A stretch of DNA of 54,886 nucleotides from Melioribacteraceae bacterium (GTDB taxonomy: Bacteria > Bacteroidota > Ignavibacteria > Ignavibacteriales > Melioribacteraceae), in assembly GCA_028280855.1 (NCBI GenBank), contig JANQLA010000474.1, forward strand, positions 1 through 54,886, given 5' to 3'. Shown here one piece after another: positions 1-7,194 of the stretch. Each line of letters begins with the position of its first letter. The first letter of the stretch is position 1. The translations under genes were made by a program, and so were the position numbers. The notes below the pieces were generated by a model, which had not been told where the DNA came from, ran no database searches, and saw nothing but the letters and a program-made list of their open reading frames with translations.

Positions 1-117
1 ATCAAAAATGATAAAAGTATGGAAGTACGCAAAGCAGCCGTTAACGCATTGGGTAACATGGATAATACAAAAGCACAGGATGCGCTAATTGAAATCTTAC
101 AAAAAGGTTCTAAATAG
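1..117 (+). CDS. HEAT-repeat protein, C-terminal end (5' partial)
   Basis: The window opens inside a reading frame that runs in frame 1 from base 1 to a TAG at 115-117. The 38 visible residues (VRKAAVNALGNM, then AQDALIEIL) form one HEAT/PBS-lyase-type helical repeat: a charged residue pair, then 'AA..ALG', then a second helix. HEAT repeats are protein-binding alpha-solenoids. Only 11 bases separate its stop from the next HEAT-repeat gene, and the A of the TAG is followed by a GGGGAGA Shine-Dalgarno, so the two are almost certainly co-transcribed. Signal peptide and full length lie outside the window. Confidence 0.75.
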   Translation: MKNDKSMEVRKAAVNALGNMDNTKAQDALIEILQKGSK

Positions 118-128
118 GGGGAGACGAT

Positions 129-1265
129 ATGTTAAGGTTCACAATAGTAGTGGCTTTATTGATAACATCGTTAAGTACAATTTCAATTGCGCAGCCTGTT
201 ATAAGAATTACTCACGATGGCGTTAGTATAGAAAGTTCGTTTCAAAAAGCATTCAGTAAAGGAATGGAATCTGAGGATTTTTGGATTGGCTATAGTATAC
301 ATCGGGATTCCGAAACTCAAATTTCTATTGGCTCATTCTATATGAATGACGACGATGCTCTTATAAGCCTGCGCGATGTTATAGATAACAACGCTGATTA
401 TCAAAAATTTCGGAAGGATAAGTTATCAAACAAAAAAAGCAAACATCTTCGCTCGTACAGGATTATAAACGGACGAATTGTGCGTCATGGAGAGCCTACT
501 ATTGACAAAGAATTTGCACTACTGTTCCGGTATGATCGCAGCTCAACCGGCATTGATGACTTTGCGGAAATTTCGATGTGCAATTTATCCCTATATGTTG
601 ACCTAGAGGACCATCCTCTTTTCTGGCTTGGCTATACAAATAATGAGAGCAGCTTTAGCTTCGTGACCAAATTGTACAATAAATCAAATACAACTTTTGC
701 AAAAGAAGAATTAGTGCCGGCAGTTGGAGTGCACACTGCGCACCAAGGTACTACTAATTTTCTATCCGATATTTATAGTAGAGCACCTGATGAAGAAATT
801 GCAGAAGAAAGTTTATTCTGGATTGGGCAACAAAACAACCGGCAGGCATTTACAATTCTAAAGGATGCAATTAAAAACGGTGACACGGAGGATGTCCGTG
901 AAGAAGCCGTAATGAGTTTAGGCTTTATGGAATTGCCGGGTGTGATCGATTATTTAATAACAGTTGCGAAACAAAATCCGGAACGGGAACTTAGAGAACG
1001 GGCTATTCATGCACTTGGGCATAAAGCAGTTGAAAAAGCCGAGCAGGCTCTTAAAAATTTTGTTGAAAATGATCCCGACATTGAATTGAAGAAGCATGCA
1101 ATTTATGCTTTGTCGAATAATGATAATGACAATTTACCTTACTTAATAAAAATAGCGAAGACACACTCAAGCGTAACCTTACGAAAAGCGGCTATTTATA
1201 GTATCGCAAATTATGAAGACGATGAAAGAGCAGTTGATGCTTTGATTGATTTAGCAAAAAGATAG
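129..1265 (+). CDS. Exported HEAT-repeat protein
   Basis: 378 aa. Residues 1-21 are a Sec signal peptide (hydrophobic VVALLITSLSTISIA, cleavage near AQ-PV), so the product is periplasmic or surface exposed. Residues about 22-210 carry no family I recognise, but have two 'FWIGY/FWLGY' segments. From about residue 215 to the end there are at least five HEAT/PBS-lyase repeats of about 31 residues ('REEAVMSLGFM', 'RERAIHALGHK', 'KKHAIYALSNN', 'RKAAIYSIANY'). Such solenoids act as scaffolds; no catalytic residues are evident. It follows another HEAT-repeat gene by 11 bases with a strong GGGGAGA ribosome site, suggesting a tandem duplicated pair. In comparable bacteria such pairs often sit beside anti-sigma or zf-HC2 genes, but that part is outside the window. 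Confidence 0.8.
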   Translation: MLRFTIVVALLITSLSTISIAQPVIRITHDGVSIESSFQKAFSKGMESEDFWIGYSIHRDSETQISIGSFYMNDDDALISLRDVIDNNADYQKFRKDKLSNKKSKHLRSYRIINGRIVRHGEPTIDKEFALLFRYDRSSTGIDDFAEISMCNLSLYVDLEDHPLFWLGYTNNESSFSFVTKLYNKSNTTFAKEELVPAVGVHTAHQGTTNFLSDIYSRAPDEEIAEESLFWIGQQNNRQAFTILKDAIKNGDTEDVREEAVMSLGFMELPGVIDYLITVAKQNPERELRERAIHALGHKAVEKAEQALKNFVENDPDIELKKHAIYALSNNDNDNLPYLIKIAKTHSSVTLRKAAIYSIANYEDDERAVDALIDLAKR

Positions 1266-1303
1266 TTGTTTGAATCACTTTAGTTGATAACAGTTGCACG
1301 ATT

Positions 1304-1327
1304 AACCAAGGGCTTCAGCCCTTGGTT
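1304..1327. repeat. Perfect 10-bp hairpin with TTCA loop (REP-like/bidirectional terminator)
   Basis: AACCAAGGGC at 1304-1313, a TTCA loop, then GCCCTTGGTT at 1318-1327. It lies between the convergent genes ending at 1265 and 1434 and would form a stable stem in either transcript (UGAA loop on the minus strand). Either a bidirectional terminator or a copy of the widespread 'AGGGCTgaAGCCCT' REP-like intergenic element. No adjacent RAYT transposase is visible. Confidence 0.7.
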
Positions 1328-1350
1328 TTACCTAAAAAATGAGTTCCACC

Positions 1351-1366
1351 AACCTGTTCACAGGTT
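1351..1366. repeat. Short TTCA-loop hairpin
   Basis: AACCTG, TTCA, CAGGTT: a 6-bp perfect stem with the same TTCA tetraloop as the hairpin 24 bases upstream. A T-run follows at 1380-1387, so on the plus strand it could add terminator function for the HEAT-repeat operon. An imperfect relative is at 21998-22015. Confidence 0.45.
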
Positions 1367-1433
1367 TCAGAGAACGTACTTTTTTTTCTTATAGTTATAA
1401 ATATGCGATTCAGCTAAATTTTAATTCTTCAGT

Positions 1434-1919
1434 TTATTCCATTTCTGCGGGAGAAATGCTATTAAGTATCAAGCCAATATCTTCCGAATATGTTTCAATT
1501 ACTTCGGGAGCTGCCCAGCCTGACATTAACATACTAAGTCCTTCAACCGGTGAATCTATTACAGCAAAAGCACATTCGAGCCCGTCAGCAGTGCCTTCTA
1601 TTAATATTCCATAAAGACCATTAAAATCCATTTCTTCTGCGTCACCAAGTACAATCTCTTCAAAATCGGCATTTAACATTGCGTCAATTTCTTCTAAAGC
1701 GGCGTCCATATCATCCGAGTTTAATACGGAAAATGTAAATGCCAGAGACTCGTCTTCAGTACTAGCTGTAAGTTTGGTTTCATCTGCTTCATACATCCAT
1801 CCAGCCGGTAACGTAACCGTAATATGTGCTTCAGGATGGGTAAAGCTTTCCTGAGAATATATACTGCTTGCTAAAAAAAGTAAACACGTAGTTAGAAGTA
1901 ATACATTTCTTATTTTCAT
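1434..1919 (-). CDS. Small exported protein of unknown function
   Basis: 161 aa with a clear signal peptide (MKIRNVLLLTTCLLFLASS, cleavage near IYSQ). The start is supported by AGGAG six bases before the ATG. The mature part is acidic and predicted to be beta-rich: 'ITVTLPAGWMYEADETKL', then 'LAFTFSVL', then a helix, then 'GLYGILIEGTADGLECAFAVID'. The opening 'P.GW........L...' pattern recalls the PsbP/DcrB-type fold found in many small bacterial envelope proteins, but I cannot assign a family with confidence. Single Cys. Convergent with the HEAT-repeat gene and divergent from the NTF2-like gene starting at 2075. Confidence 0.75.
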   Translation of the reverse strand: MKIRNVLLLTTCLLFLASSIYSQESFTHPEAHITVTLPAGWMYEADETKLTASTEDESLAFTFSVLNSDDMDAALEEIDAMLNADFEEIVLGDAEEMDFNGLYGILIEGTADGLECAFAVIDSPVEGLSMLMSGWAAPEVIETYSEDIGLILNSISPAEME

Positions 1920-2074
1920 TTGTACTCCTAATGATTATTGGTTTTTTAGGTTATAAATCGACCTCGTATCTCAAATTAATTTATACGAACGTTAAATCAA
2001 ACAAAAAACCGGCAAATGATTATATTAAAAAATTACAAATCAATATCATTTGCATTTCTTTGGAAAGGTCGGAT

Positions 2075-2419
2075 ATGAGGATTAACAAGCTGGTTGAAGA
2101 ATATATGAATGCTTTTTATAATGAGTTTGATACGGATAAACTGAAAAGTATTTTAAGTAAAAACTTAACGTTTGAGGGTCCGTTCTACACTTTTAATTCA
2201 GCGGAAGAATACCTGAATTCATTGAAAGAAAATCCACCTGTTGGAATGAGCTTTAAGATCCTGCAATTCTATGAGAAAGAAAACTCTGTATCCCTTCTCT
2301 ATGAATTCAGCAAAGAAAGAATTAAAACCTTAATGGCGCAGTTTTTCACCATTAATGACAACAAAATTTCCGAGATCAAACTGGTATTTGACACAGGAGC
2401 TTTCTTCTGCAAAGATTGA
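2075..2419 (+). CDS. NTF2-like (SnoaL-type) small protein
   Basis: 114 aa from the ATG at 2075, which has GGAAAGG at 2062-2068. A longer frame back to 1931 exists but its extra 48 residues look non-coding (low complexity, no ribosome site). The order of elements matches the SnoaL/NTF2-like cone fold: an amphipathic N-terminal helix (KLVEEYMNAFYNEFDTDKL), 'LSKNLTFEGPFYTFNSAEEYL', then beta strands 'SFKILQFYEKENSVSLLYEF' and 'MAQFFTINDNKISEIKLVFD'. Such proteins are enzymes or small-ligand-binding proteins; many are uncharacterised. The usual Asp/His catalytic pair of ketosteroid isomerase is not evident, so a binding role is as likely as catalysis. No signal peptide, so cytoplasmic. Monocistronic by spacing. 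Confidence 0.65.
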   Translation: MRINKLVEEYMNAFYNEFDTDKLKSILSKNLTFEGPFYTFNSAEEYLNSLKENPPVGMSFKILQFYEKENSVSLLYEFSKERIKTLMAQFFTINDNKISEIKLVFDTGAFFCKD

Positions 2420-2459
2420 AGCGGGTTGCTTGTAAGGGTTAACTACACGTTATACAAAG

Positions 2460-3104
2460 TTAAGCAAACCTGAAACAAACATAATTAATAGTTCTTCCTT
2501 CTTGGACATAATGTCGTTCGTAACGAGTAGTAATTTCTTCCATCACCGTTTTTTCTTTGCCGGCATGCACATCGCGGTTGATATGAAATATCTCACCATT
2601 TTGTTTCTCTAGATTTTCGATTCCGAATTCAAACAAATCATCATTATCAGTTTTAAAATGAACGGTACCTCCCGGCACCAGGATAGTTTTATAGACTTCC
2701 AGGAACTCGTTGGATATCAACCTGCGTGGTGCACTTTTGCGTCGGACGTGGGGATCGGGAAACGGAATAATTATTTCATCAACTTTTTTCTCTTTGAACT
2801 GCTCGAAGATAAGTTGAAATCTGCCTGTAACAAATGCTGCGTTACTCAGTTCCTTTTCAAGAGCTGTTGATGAACCTTGATAGATTCTATCAGATTTTAT
2901 ATCCACGCCTATAAAGTTTCGGTCAGGAAATCTTTGAGCTAATGCGATTGTATAATCCCCATCGCCGCAACCGATTTCAAGAGTAATGCCGTTTCGGCTA
3001 CCGAAATATTTGTAAATATCATTTAGTAAATTTTCTTTATCTGCGCTGAATACATTAGGAAATTTTACTACTTCTTTTTTCTTATACGCTTTTTTACGCC
3101 CCAT
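2460..3104 (-). CDS. trmB: tRNA (guanine-N7-)-methyltransferase
   Basis: 214 aa from ATG at 3104; a TTG two codons upstream is a less likely start. Rossmann-fold SAM methyltransferase that methylates N7 of G46 in the tRNA variable loop. SAM motif I is LEIGCGDGDY (about residues 42-51), motif II GVDIKSDR, motif IV 'IPFPDPH..RK' (family form FPDPW.K.RH), then 'HFKTDN' and the C-terminal 'T.YE......G..I....F' signature (TRYERHYVQEGRTINY). Length is typical. The tryptophan of the usual FPDPW motif is replaced by His-Val (PDPHVRR), a mild variation. The N-terminus is lysine-rich (GRKKAYKKK), consistent with RNA contact. Convergent with the NTF2-like gene. Confidence 0.92.
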   Translation of the reverse strand: MGRKKAYKKKEVVKFPNVFSADKENLLNDIYKYFGSRNGITLEIGCGDGDYTIALAQRFPDRNFIGVDIKSDRIYQGSSTALEKELSNAAFVTGRFQLIFEQFKEKKVDEIIIPFPDPHVRRKSAPRRLISNEFLEVYKTILVPGGTVHFKTDNDDLFEFGIENLEKQNGEIFHINRDVHAGKEKTVMEEITTRYERHYVQEGRTINYVCFRFA

Positions 3105-3199
3105 TACCAATAAGTCTATATATCTAAAAAATCGACTGTAAAACTAATCATAAATAGATAAATTGCTTTCCAGGAAACAGAAATTATTAAGGATTACAA

Positions 3200-3979
3200 A
3201 TGAAATATCTATTGACAGTTGCGTTATTGCTTACAGCAAACTTATTTGCTCAAGAAAACTTACCATCTAAATGGTACTTATACGAAACAGATAAATTTGA
3301 CTTGTACTTCACACAGGAAGATTCCGTTGATGTCTCATCCTACCTGGCATATTTCGATAACGGTTATCAAATGATTGAAGAATACTTCGGAGAAAAATTC
3401 TTAACGAAGTTTGATGTGTATATTCATCCCAACCGTAATTCACTTGATCTCGAATGGAGCGCCAATTGGGACATGCCTGGATTTAAGTCTCAATGCTGGA
3501 TGGTTGGAAGCGGTGTTGCCGATCAGTTCGACTTGCTCTCTCCAAACGTATGGAAGACTGAAGCCTGTGAACATGACCCTGCCGATAAAGAAGAAATTCA
3601 GCGACTCGTTACCCACGAAATGATGCATGTCTACCATGGACAAATTAATCTTGATCACTTCTTCTCGAACATGCAGGAGCTGGGGTGGTTTATTGAAGGT
3701 GTTGCAGTACTCGTTTCAGGTCAGCTTGACGAAGAACGAATGATAGATGTAAAATCACTCGTTCGGGAAGATCGATTTCCACGTGATTTAACAAAATTCA
3801 GGGAAGGAGATTCACGTTACGGTTTAAGCGGATCAATAGTTAAATACATTCAATCAAACTTTGGGACGGAGAAACTCTTCGAGTTGTTAAAATCTCAAAC
3901 GAATGAAGAACTGCTTACGAATATTAAAATGACGGAAGAATCATTAATTGAAAACTGGGCTGATTCGTTAGTTGAATAG
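3200..3979 (+). CDS. Exported zinc metallopeptidase-like protein (gluzincin, peptidase MA-like)
   Basis: 259 aa. Signal peptide 1-17 (MKYLLTVALLLTANLFA). A zinc-binding HEMMH motif lies at residues 139-143, and a downstream glutamate at 166 (LGWFIEGVAV) fits the third ligand of gluzincins; a Tyr/Gly-rich C-terminal 'GDSRYGLSGSIVKYIQSNFG' helix also matches the peptidase-MA family layout. So the active site appears complete and the protein probably cleaves periplasmic or outer-membrane substrates. Two Cys (SQC, EAC) flank residues 99-123 and may form a disulfide. A second, sequence-divergent HExxH protein is encoded at 6317-7114. The ribosome site is weak (AAGGATTACAA). Confidence 0.75.
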   Translation: MKYLLTVALLLTANLFAQENLPSKWYLYETDKFDLYFTQEDSVDVSSYLAYFDNGYQMIEEYFGEKFLTKFDVYIHPNRNSLDLEWSANWDMPGFKSQCWMVGSGVADQFDLLSPNVWKTEACEHDPADKEEIQRLVTHEMMHVYHGQINLDHFFSNMQELGWFIEGVAVLVSGQLDEERMIDVKSLVREDRFPRDLTKFREGDSRYGLSGSIVKYIQSNFGTEKLFELLKSQTNEELLTNIKMTEESLIENWADSLVE

Positions 3980-4087
3980 GAAGATGGGTTAAGTAAGTTA
4001 TAAGTATTTTTATAAACCTAAAATTAGAAGCAACATTATTAAATAAAGGGCATCTTTAGGATAGAACTTCAATTATTGGGGAATAAT

Positions 4088-4903
4088 ATGAGATTACCAA
4101 TTCAAATTGCTTGCATCGTTATCATTCTATTGTTTGCTGGCTGCAGAAAAGAAATCGTAAAAACGCCTTTTGAACAAGAAATATTACAATACTCTTTTTC
4201 TTCAAACTTAGCTTTTCTCCAGCCCGATATTGAACAGGATTTGTTCAAAAAACACAGAATCAAATCGATGTCGTTTATTACCCAAAGATCAGATACTTCC
4301 CAACTAGATAGCCTTACATTTGTTGAGTTTGACGAGAAGGGCAAGCGAATCAGGAGAACTACTAAAGAAAACGTGGGCGTTGGGTGCTTTCCATATACTA
4401 TAAAGCAGTTCTTTATATACAGTGGCGATACTTTGAAGCGAGTTAATTACTACACATTTAAATACAAAACCAAGTCAGTTCTTGCCCAATGGATGTTAAA
4501 AGACACCACCAAATTAAATCTCTTTGAATGGGATGATTATAGTTATGTTGATGATACAATTATAATTGAATCTGGATCATCTATTAGAAAATTTGTGAAA
4601 GATAATGAAGGCAAATTGATATTGAGAAACACTTTAATGAAAGCTAATGATCAGCTTGCAAGATGGAAGTATAGCTATATCAATGAAGAAATTGCGATCG
4701 CTTATAATTCTACTATAACAGGACAGCGAGGATTAAATGTAATAACAGTTAAACAAAATGTTACAACTAGCACTGCCAAACATATGAAAGATCAACCTAC
4801 TGAAGAAAATATTTATGACGACAACGGATTATTGCGAGCGAAAGTCAAGTATAAAAATGGTGAGCAAAGATTAAAAACGATTGTTACTTATGAATATTAT
4901 TGA
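4088..4903 (+). CDS. Lipoprotein of unknown function
   Basis: 271 aa. Starts at ATG 4088 with GGGGA at 4078-4082; the frame also has an upstream TTG that is less likely. Signal peptidase II lipobox LLFAGC places the lipidated Cys at residue 19. The mature region has alternating charged and aromatic stretches predicted to be beta-rich, 'FVEFDEKGKRIRRTTKENVG' and near the end 'ENIYDDNGLLRAKVKYKNGEQ', resembling the RHS/YD-like or MORN-like 'toxin_YwqK/antitoxin' beta-hairpin style seen in Bacteroidota lipoproteins that track text-like 'D.NG.L...' repeats. No catalytic motif recognised. Monocistronic. Confidence 0.7.
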   Translation: MRLPIQIACIVIILLFAGCRKEIVKTPFEQEILQYSFSSNLAFLQPDIEQDLFKKHRIKSMSFITQRSDTSQLDSLTFVEFDEKGKRIRRTTKENVGVGCFPYTIKQFFIYSGDTLKRVNYYTFKYKTKSVLAQWMLKDTTKLNLFEWDDYSYVDDTIIIESGSSIRKFVKDNEGKLILRNTLMKANDQLARWKYSYINEEIAIAYNSTITGQRGLNVITVKQNVTTSTAKHMKDQPTEENIYDDNGLLRAKVKYKNGEQRLKTIVTYEYY

Positions 4904-4948
4904 GTTCCCAGGCAATGAATTAAATGAGAATTAATGAGATGAAACAGC

Positions 4949-5189
4949 TTAATTAAAGCAATCTGGATGAACTCCAAAAACATTACCAATCTTTCGAAGA
5001 AACGAAAGGTAAAGATTTTTATAATTACCGGATTCCAATCTTGTTATAACATTTTGAGATGTCCCAAATGTTTTAGCAAGCTACTTCTGAGTTAGATTTA
5101 ATTTTTTTCGCTTTCCCGTTTCATTATTCTTTTTTGTAAGGATTTCGCCTTCGAATTTTTTCCCTGTCTACGTTATTACTTTTTTTCAT
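4949..5189 (-). pseudogene. Decayed XRE-family antitoxin (HigA/RelB-partner type)
   Basis: The minus strand encodes a recognisable HTH_3 antitoxin broken twice. From ATG 5189 the frame gives MKKSNNVDREKIRRRNPYKKE then stops at 5124. A one-frame shift in the A-rich stretch near 5127 continues as KKNNETGKRKKLNLTQ-K, hits an in-frame TAG, then reads LAKTFGTSQNVITRLESGNY, KNLYLSFLRKIGNVFGVHPD and stops at 4949. 'LTQ..LAK..GTSQ..I.RLESGNY.....FL.KI' is the hallmark of XRE antitoxins, and 'R..NP..KKE' is their usual N-terminus. No toxin partner is readable upstream. It is not a copy of the intact HigA at 26570. This fills most of the 433-base gap 4904-5336. Confidence 0.7.
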
Positions 5190-5336
5190 GTCCCGGCCAT
5201 AATTCCACAAGTATTGTTCAATTTTCCAAGGCAAGAAAATCAATTTCACCGCCAATTCTCTATTATTCTTGATAAAACAATTCAATTCTATTAATTTCCG
5301 TTCCTTCAACAATATATTGTAAACATACATTTTATT

Positions 5337-6305
5337 ATGAATAAGCTATTCTGTGAAAAAGGGGTAAAGTATTTAGTTAAGCAAGTTGAAGCGCTTGAGA
5401 GAACCAGCATCCGGCTTAACAAGAATGTGACCGTAGGCGCCGTTCATAGGGCCCGTACATCCTCTCGCAGGCTACGTAGCGCAATTCAGTTCTACAGCAA
5501 ATATTTGAAACAGAATGTTCATTCTTCTTATAGTAAGATATTTAAAAAAATTATGGATGCATCGGCAGAGCTTAGAGACCTTGACGTTTTATTAAGTTTT
5601 CTACAAAAAGAATCACAACACGATAAAATTAAAAGTCATCAGTTTGGAATTAACCGGTTGAAGCTGCGACTCCGCCAACGTCGCGAGAAACTTGAAAACA
5701 GGTTCGTTGATATGATCAATGAGTTTGATAGTTCAAGGGCGCTCAAAGATTTATCAAGAGGATTTGATAAAAAGTATAAGAAAAAGAAAGAAAGAAGCAG
5801 CCGGGAGACAAAACAAAAAGTCCAACGATTGTTAATTAAGTATATTCAAAAAAGTAATGAAGAAACCAACTCATATTACAATTACATTATTGATGAAACA
5901 AATGTCGAGGAATTGCACGACTACCGTAAAGTTGTTAAAACACAGCGCTACACAATCGAGTTTTTTAACCAACAATTTCGCTATGGTTTAAGTGATGAAA
6001 TTAACAAACTAAAAACCTACCAGGATGAGCTGGGCTATATTCACGACGCCGATATTTGGATAGACTTATTTAACGACTTTCTTAAAAAAGAAGAGAAACG
6101 TGTAATCAAATTCTATGGGCGCAGAACACCTATGAATGAAATAGCCCCGGGCATTGAACACTTGATTAGCGTTTTACAGTCCGACCGTAAAAAAATGTAC
6201 GATGTGTTCATTTCGCAATTTAAAGATGACCTTGGAAAAGATTTTTGGGTTAATCTATATAACAAACTAATAGGTGAGCAAAAAATAAGCGAACAAGGCA
6301 GCTAA
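5337..6305 (+). CDS. CHAD-domain protein (polyphosphate-binding)
   Basis: 322 aa, soluble, highly basic. The CHAD (conserved histidine alpha-helical) domain covers nearly the whole protein. Hallmarks are 'VHRARTSSRRLRSAI' near residue 35, 'ELRDLDVLLSFL' near 80, the second half-repeat 'LHDYRKVVKTQRYTIEFF' near 195, and 'YQDELGYIHDADIWI' near 235. The paired histidines (H.R/H.YR) and lysine/arginine clusters form the pore that binds polyphosphate; CHAD proteins accumulate on polyP granules. No CYTH triphosphatase domain is fused or adjacent, and no ppk/ppx is in the window. No good Shine-Dalgarno before the ATG. It ends 11 bases from the convergent peptidase-like gene, with a weak AACAG...CTGTTTTT hairpin between them. 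Confidence 0.9.
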   Translation: MNKLFCEKGVKYLVKQVEALERTSIRLNKNVTVGAVHRARTSSRRLRSAIQFYSKYLKQNVHSSYSKIFKKIMDASAELRDLDVLLSFLQKESQHDKIKSHQFGINRLKLRLRQRREKLENRFVDMINEFDSSRALKDLSRGFDKKYKKKKERSSRETKQKVQRLLIKYIQKSNEETNSYYNYIIDETNVEELHDYRKVVKTQRYTIEFFNQQFRYGLSDEINKLKTYQDELGYIHDADIWIDLFNDFLKKEEKRVIKFYGRRTPMNEIAPGIEHLISVLQSDRKKMYDVFISQFKDDLGKDFWVNLYNKLIGEQKISEQGS

Positions 6306-6316
6306 ACTTTAACAGG

Positions 6317-7114
6317 TTATTGCTGTTTTTCATTTTCAATCATTCGTTCATACCACTTTTTCAGGCTTGTGTAAGTATTGTTGCTATTTATTTTTTGAGA
6401 ACTAAATTCTGTAAACGAAATCCCTTCTACCTCGAATAAGTACTCTACCATCAATTGCGATTTATAATAAAATTTAGAATGTTTGTTTACGCCGTAGAGT
6501 CCGTAATCAAAATAATCAGAGCACCGTTCGGCAAAGTTATAAGAACTATCTTTTCTTATTTTAGCAATTGTGGAATTATACTCACAGTATCCCTCAGCCT
6601 TCCAACGAGGGAATTTTCGTGCTTCCCAAAATCCGATTTTATCAGTGATTAGTTGGTGTGTAAGTTCGTGAGCTAAAATTTGCGAAAAATCACCGTTTAA
6701 ATGTGAATAAGAAATTCGGAGATGTGATCCGGATTCAAGCAGGTTTATCCGGGTTAGGTTTAGGAAGACATTGTTAACTACTGTTATTGTTAAGCCTGAT
6801 GAAATAGTGCTCATGCCGGTCAGTATCGGGAAAATTGCGTACAAGCTCGGATCACTGCATATAAAAATATTTGCATATAATGACGAGTCATATAATTCTG
6901 ATTGTGAGACTCTTTCATCGGCATCAATTATTTTTTGAATAAGGTCTAACGAAATGTGTATATCCGAGTATATTTTTAATCTGCCCAGGTCTAAGCTATA
7001 TGAAAACATTTTCTGAGGCGTTGCAAGAATTGAAAAATGAATTAGCTCAATCGATATCAATATCAGTACAAGAAAACCGAATGCCTTTAAAGATTTTTTA
7101 ATAAACGGCGTCAT
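6317..7114 (-). CDS. Membrane-anchored HExxH peptidase-like protein
   Basis: 265 aa. One N-terminal transmembrane segment (about 11-31, AFGFLVLILISIELIHFSIL) and an outside domain. HELTH zinc motif at residues 149-153, with a downstream Glu174 in 'RWKAEGYCEY' as probable third zinc ligand; this is the gluzincin (HExxH + E) arrangement. The region before it, 'LYANIFICSDPSLYAIFPIL', is the strand-edge part seen in basic-secretory/peptidase-MA folds. The same logic as the exported protein at 3200-3979, but overall sequence is different and this one is anchored rather than released. Function not known. Divergent from the hydrolase gene at 7195. Confidence 0.7.
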   Translation of the reverse strand: MTPFIKKSLKAFGFLVLILISIELIHFSILATPQKMFSYSLDLGRLKIYSDIHISLDLIQKIIDADERVSQSELYDSSLYANIFICSDPSLYAIFPILTGMSTISSGLTITVVNNVFLNLTRINLLESGSHLRISYSHLNGDFSQILAHELTHQLITDKIGFWEARKFPRWKAEGYCEYNSTIAKIRKDSSYNFAERCSDYFDYGLYGVNKHSKFYYKSQLMVEYLFEVEGISFTEFSSQKINSNNTYTSLKKWYERMIENEKQQ

Positions 7115-7194
7115 AACAACTTAGACGTATTATTTGCCAATGGGTAAACTAAATATTCACTATTATTCGATAATTATGTAAAGGAGAAAAATTT

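Noticed and set aside
1931-2074. Upstream extension of the NTF2-like gene
   Set aside because: The 48 extra residues lack coding character and a ribosome site; ATG 2075 has GGAAAGG.
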